A stretch of 6,267 nt of DNA from NCBI GenBank assembly GCA_031287395.1, contig JAITTA010000309.1, positions 1 to 6,267 of the forward strand. Reading direction: 5' to 3'. Below the pieces are notes generated by a model that did not search any database, was not told the origin of the DNA, and was given only the letters and a program-made list of their open reading frames with translations. Both the position numbers and the translations under genes were made by a program. The DNA comes from Dysgonamonadaceae bacterium (GTDB lineage: Bacteria > Bacteroidota > Bacteroidia > Bacteroidales > Azobacteroidaceae). This document shows positions 5,127 to 6,267 of this stretch, piece by piece (the stretch's first letter is position 1; each line of letters starts with the position of its first letter).

Positions 5127-6267
5127 TTATGGAAGAGCCGGCTTAATTGCTTCAGGTAAAAAGTACTTCTCATTAATTTTATCCTGTGGCACCCAAAAAA
5201 CAGGATTACCCCACAAGTCGTCTTTCATTACTTTGGAATACTCATCATAATTGTTTGTCCTTTCGGAAGTCGGCAATTTGAAACGTTCAATCATCATTGT
5301 TTGGTTGTCTAACTTGGTACTCGAACCATAACAAGTAATCGGTTCCAATTTTGGATGCCGAGTACGGCGCAATTCCGTAAAACATTCATACGCTTCAAAA
5401 ATATTCAAATGAATATATTTTTGTTGCATCAGGATTTCCATCTTGTCTTCTATCCCTTGTGCGGCTTCAAATTCCCTTTGGATAGTACCGGCATAAGCAT
5501 TGACAATATTGGCGGACGGTTTTGCAGGTGTCAATATCTTCCGGGTTTCATCCGACATACTACCTGCATAATTAGTTGAGGAATTCACCATATACCAAAA
5601 ATCGGTAGAATGGACAACAGCATCGTTAATATGCTGACCTGCAGACTTTCCCGTGGAGGCTAATCCTTTCAAAGCAACTTCTGCAAGTAACAAATCGATT
5701 TCAGCGAGCGAAAAGAGGTAAAGCGGAGATTCCGAAAGTACAAAAGTAATCGGATTGTAATAAGACCACCTGCATGCTTTAACCATATCATCCATCGGGA
5801 GAGTTGGTCTGATCGCATTGGTTTGAGCTGTTATTCCCTGGGGGAAAACATTCCTTCTGCAACTGTCTATTGGTAATACCGTATCAACCGGAAGCGTTCT
5901 GAGATATTTGTTACGTTCCCAATTTCCGGAGACACCGTAATATTCTACGTTATCGGCTTTTCCCGTTTCCGTATAACCTATTGCCAGTACCGGCAAACGC
6001 GGATCGTCTATCTCTGCTTCGTAGATGTCTTTACCGCGATTAATACGGGTCATGATAATGTCCGGAATACTTAACTGGTAGTATTGTTCATAGAAAGCGC
6101 GCTGTCTTATACCTCCGGCAGATATGCCAATCCTGTTTTCGTTAACGGAAGGAGAAGGAAAAGTAAAGTCCGTTTCAGGAAGGTTTTTTATTGCTTCCGA
6201 CAACATCGGTTTTACGAAATCGGCTGCAACACCTGAAATACGAATACATGATTTCAGAATTTGGGCA
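5127..6267 (-). CDS. SusD/RagB-family nutrient-binding outer-membrane lipoprotein (5' end missing)
   Basis: This is the C-terminal portion of a SusD-like surface lipoprotein, which caps a SusC TonB-dependent channel and captures a glycan, peptide or other nutrient at the outer membrane. The frame stays open to the window edge, so about 380 residues are visible. SusD-like proteins usually have about 480-550, so the lipoprotein signal peptide and N-terminal TPR region lie outside. Numbered from the internal Met at 6206, DDPRLPV (67-73) is the conserved strand motif. SLAEIDLLLAEVALKG (166-181) is the TPR-type helix carrying the AE signature. QKYIHLNIFEAYECFTELRRT (262-282) matches the helix ending in WxExRRT-like motifs, and RFKLPTSE (308-315) the C-terminal RxPxPxxE-like segment. 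It resembles the SusD-like 2 (PF12771) branch more than classical starch SusD. A susC gene is expected just upstream. The substrate cannot be predicted. Confidence 0.92.
   Translation of the reverse strand, partial: AQILKSCIRISGVAADFVKPMLSEAIKNLPETDFTFPSPSVNENRIGISAGGIRQRAFYEQYYQLSIPDIIMTRINRGKDIYEAEIDDPRLPVLAIGYTETGKADNVEYYGVSGNWERNKYLRTLPVDTVLPIDSCRRNVFPQGITAQTNAIRPTLPMDDMVKACRWSYYNPITFVLSESPLYLFSLAEIDLLLAEVALKGLASTGKSAGQHINDAVVHSTDFWYMVNSSTNYAGSMSDETRKILTPAKPSANIVNAYAGTIQREFEAAQGIEDKMEILMQQKYIHLNIFEAYECFTELRRTRHPKLEPITCYGSSTKLDNQTMMIERFKLPTSERTNNYDEYSKVMKDDLWGNPVFWVPQDKINEKYFLPEAIKPALP

Overview
The window looks like chromosomal DNA from a Bacteroidota species, most likely order Bacteroidales. 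Four things point there. There is a SusD/RagB-type outer-membrane nutrient-binding lipoprotein. Two promoters use the Bacteroidota sigma-ABfrA pattern (TTTG, about 20 bases, TAnnTTTG). The genes lack clear Shine-Dalgarno sequences and have A/T-rich leaders. The base composition is moderate to low GC. Genus and family cannot be resolved from this sequence.

Layout. The left part (1-2521, plus strand) holds a small XRE-type DNA-binding protein, then pyrK and pyrD, which overlap by 13 bases and encode the two subunits of the NAD-linked class 1B dihydroorotate dehydrogenase. A short, very A/T-rich gene for an exported protein of unknown function follows. A good -7 element (473-480) lies between the regulator and pyrK, so pyrKD probably has its own promoter with a leader of about 15 bases. 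The centre (2530-3900, minus strand) is a complete radA/sms recombination and repair gene. It converges on the small exported-protein gene with only 8 bases between the stop codons. Its promoter (3975-4006) is the best match to the Bacteroidota consensus in the window. The right part (minus strand) holds an unrecognised secreted protein (4084-4776), a non-coding gap of about 350 bases with two hairpins, and the 3' three-quarters of a SusD-like gene that runs off the right edge.

How the genes relate. PyrK passes electrons from the PyrD flavin to NAD+, so the left block is one step of de novo UMP synthesis. RadA is an unlinked housekeeping function. The SusD-like gene is presumably the end of a susC/susD pair for uptake of an unknown polymer or peptide, with transcription stopped by the strong hairpin at 5040-5075. 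The secreted protein beyond that terminator is probably a separate unit.

Nothing here is a convincing new multi-gene system. The items most worth a second look are the regulator beside pyrKD, the two exported proteins of unknown function, and the pairing possibilities in the radA leader.
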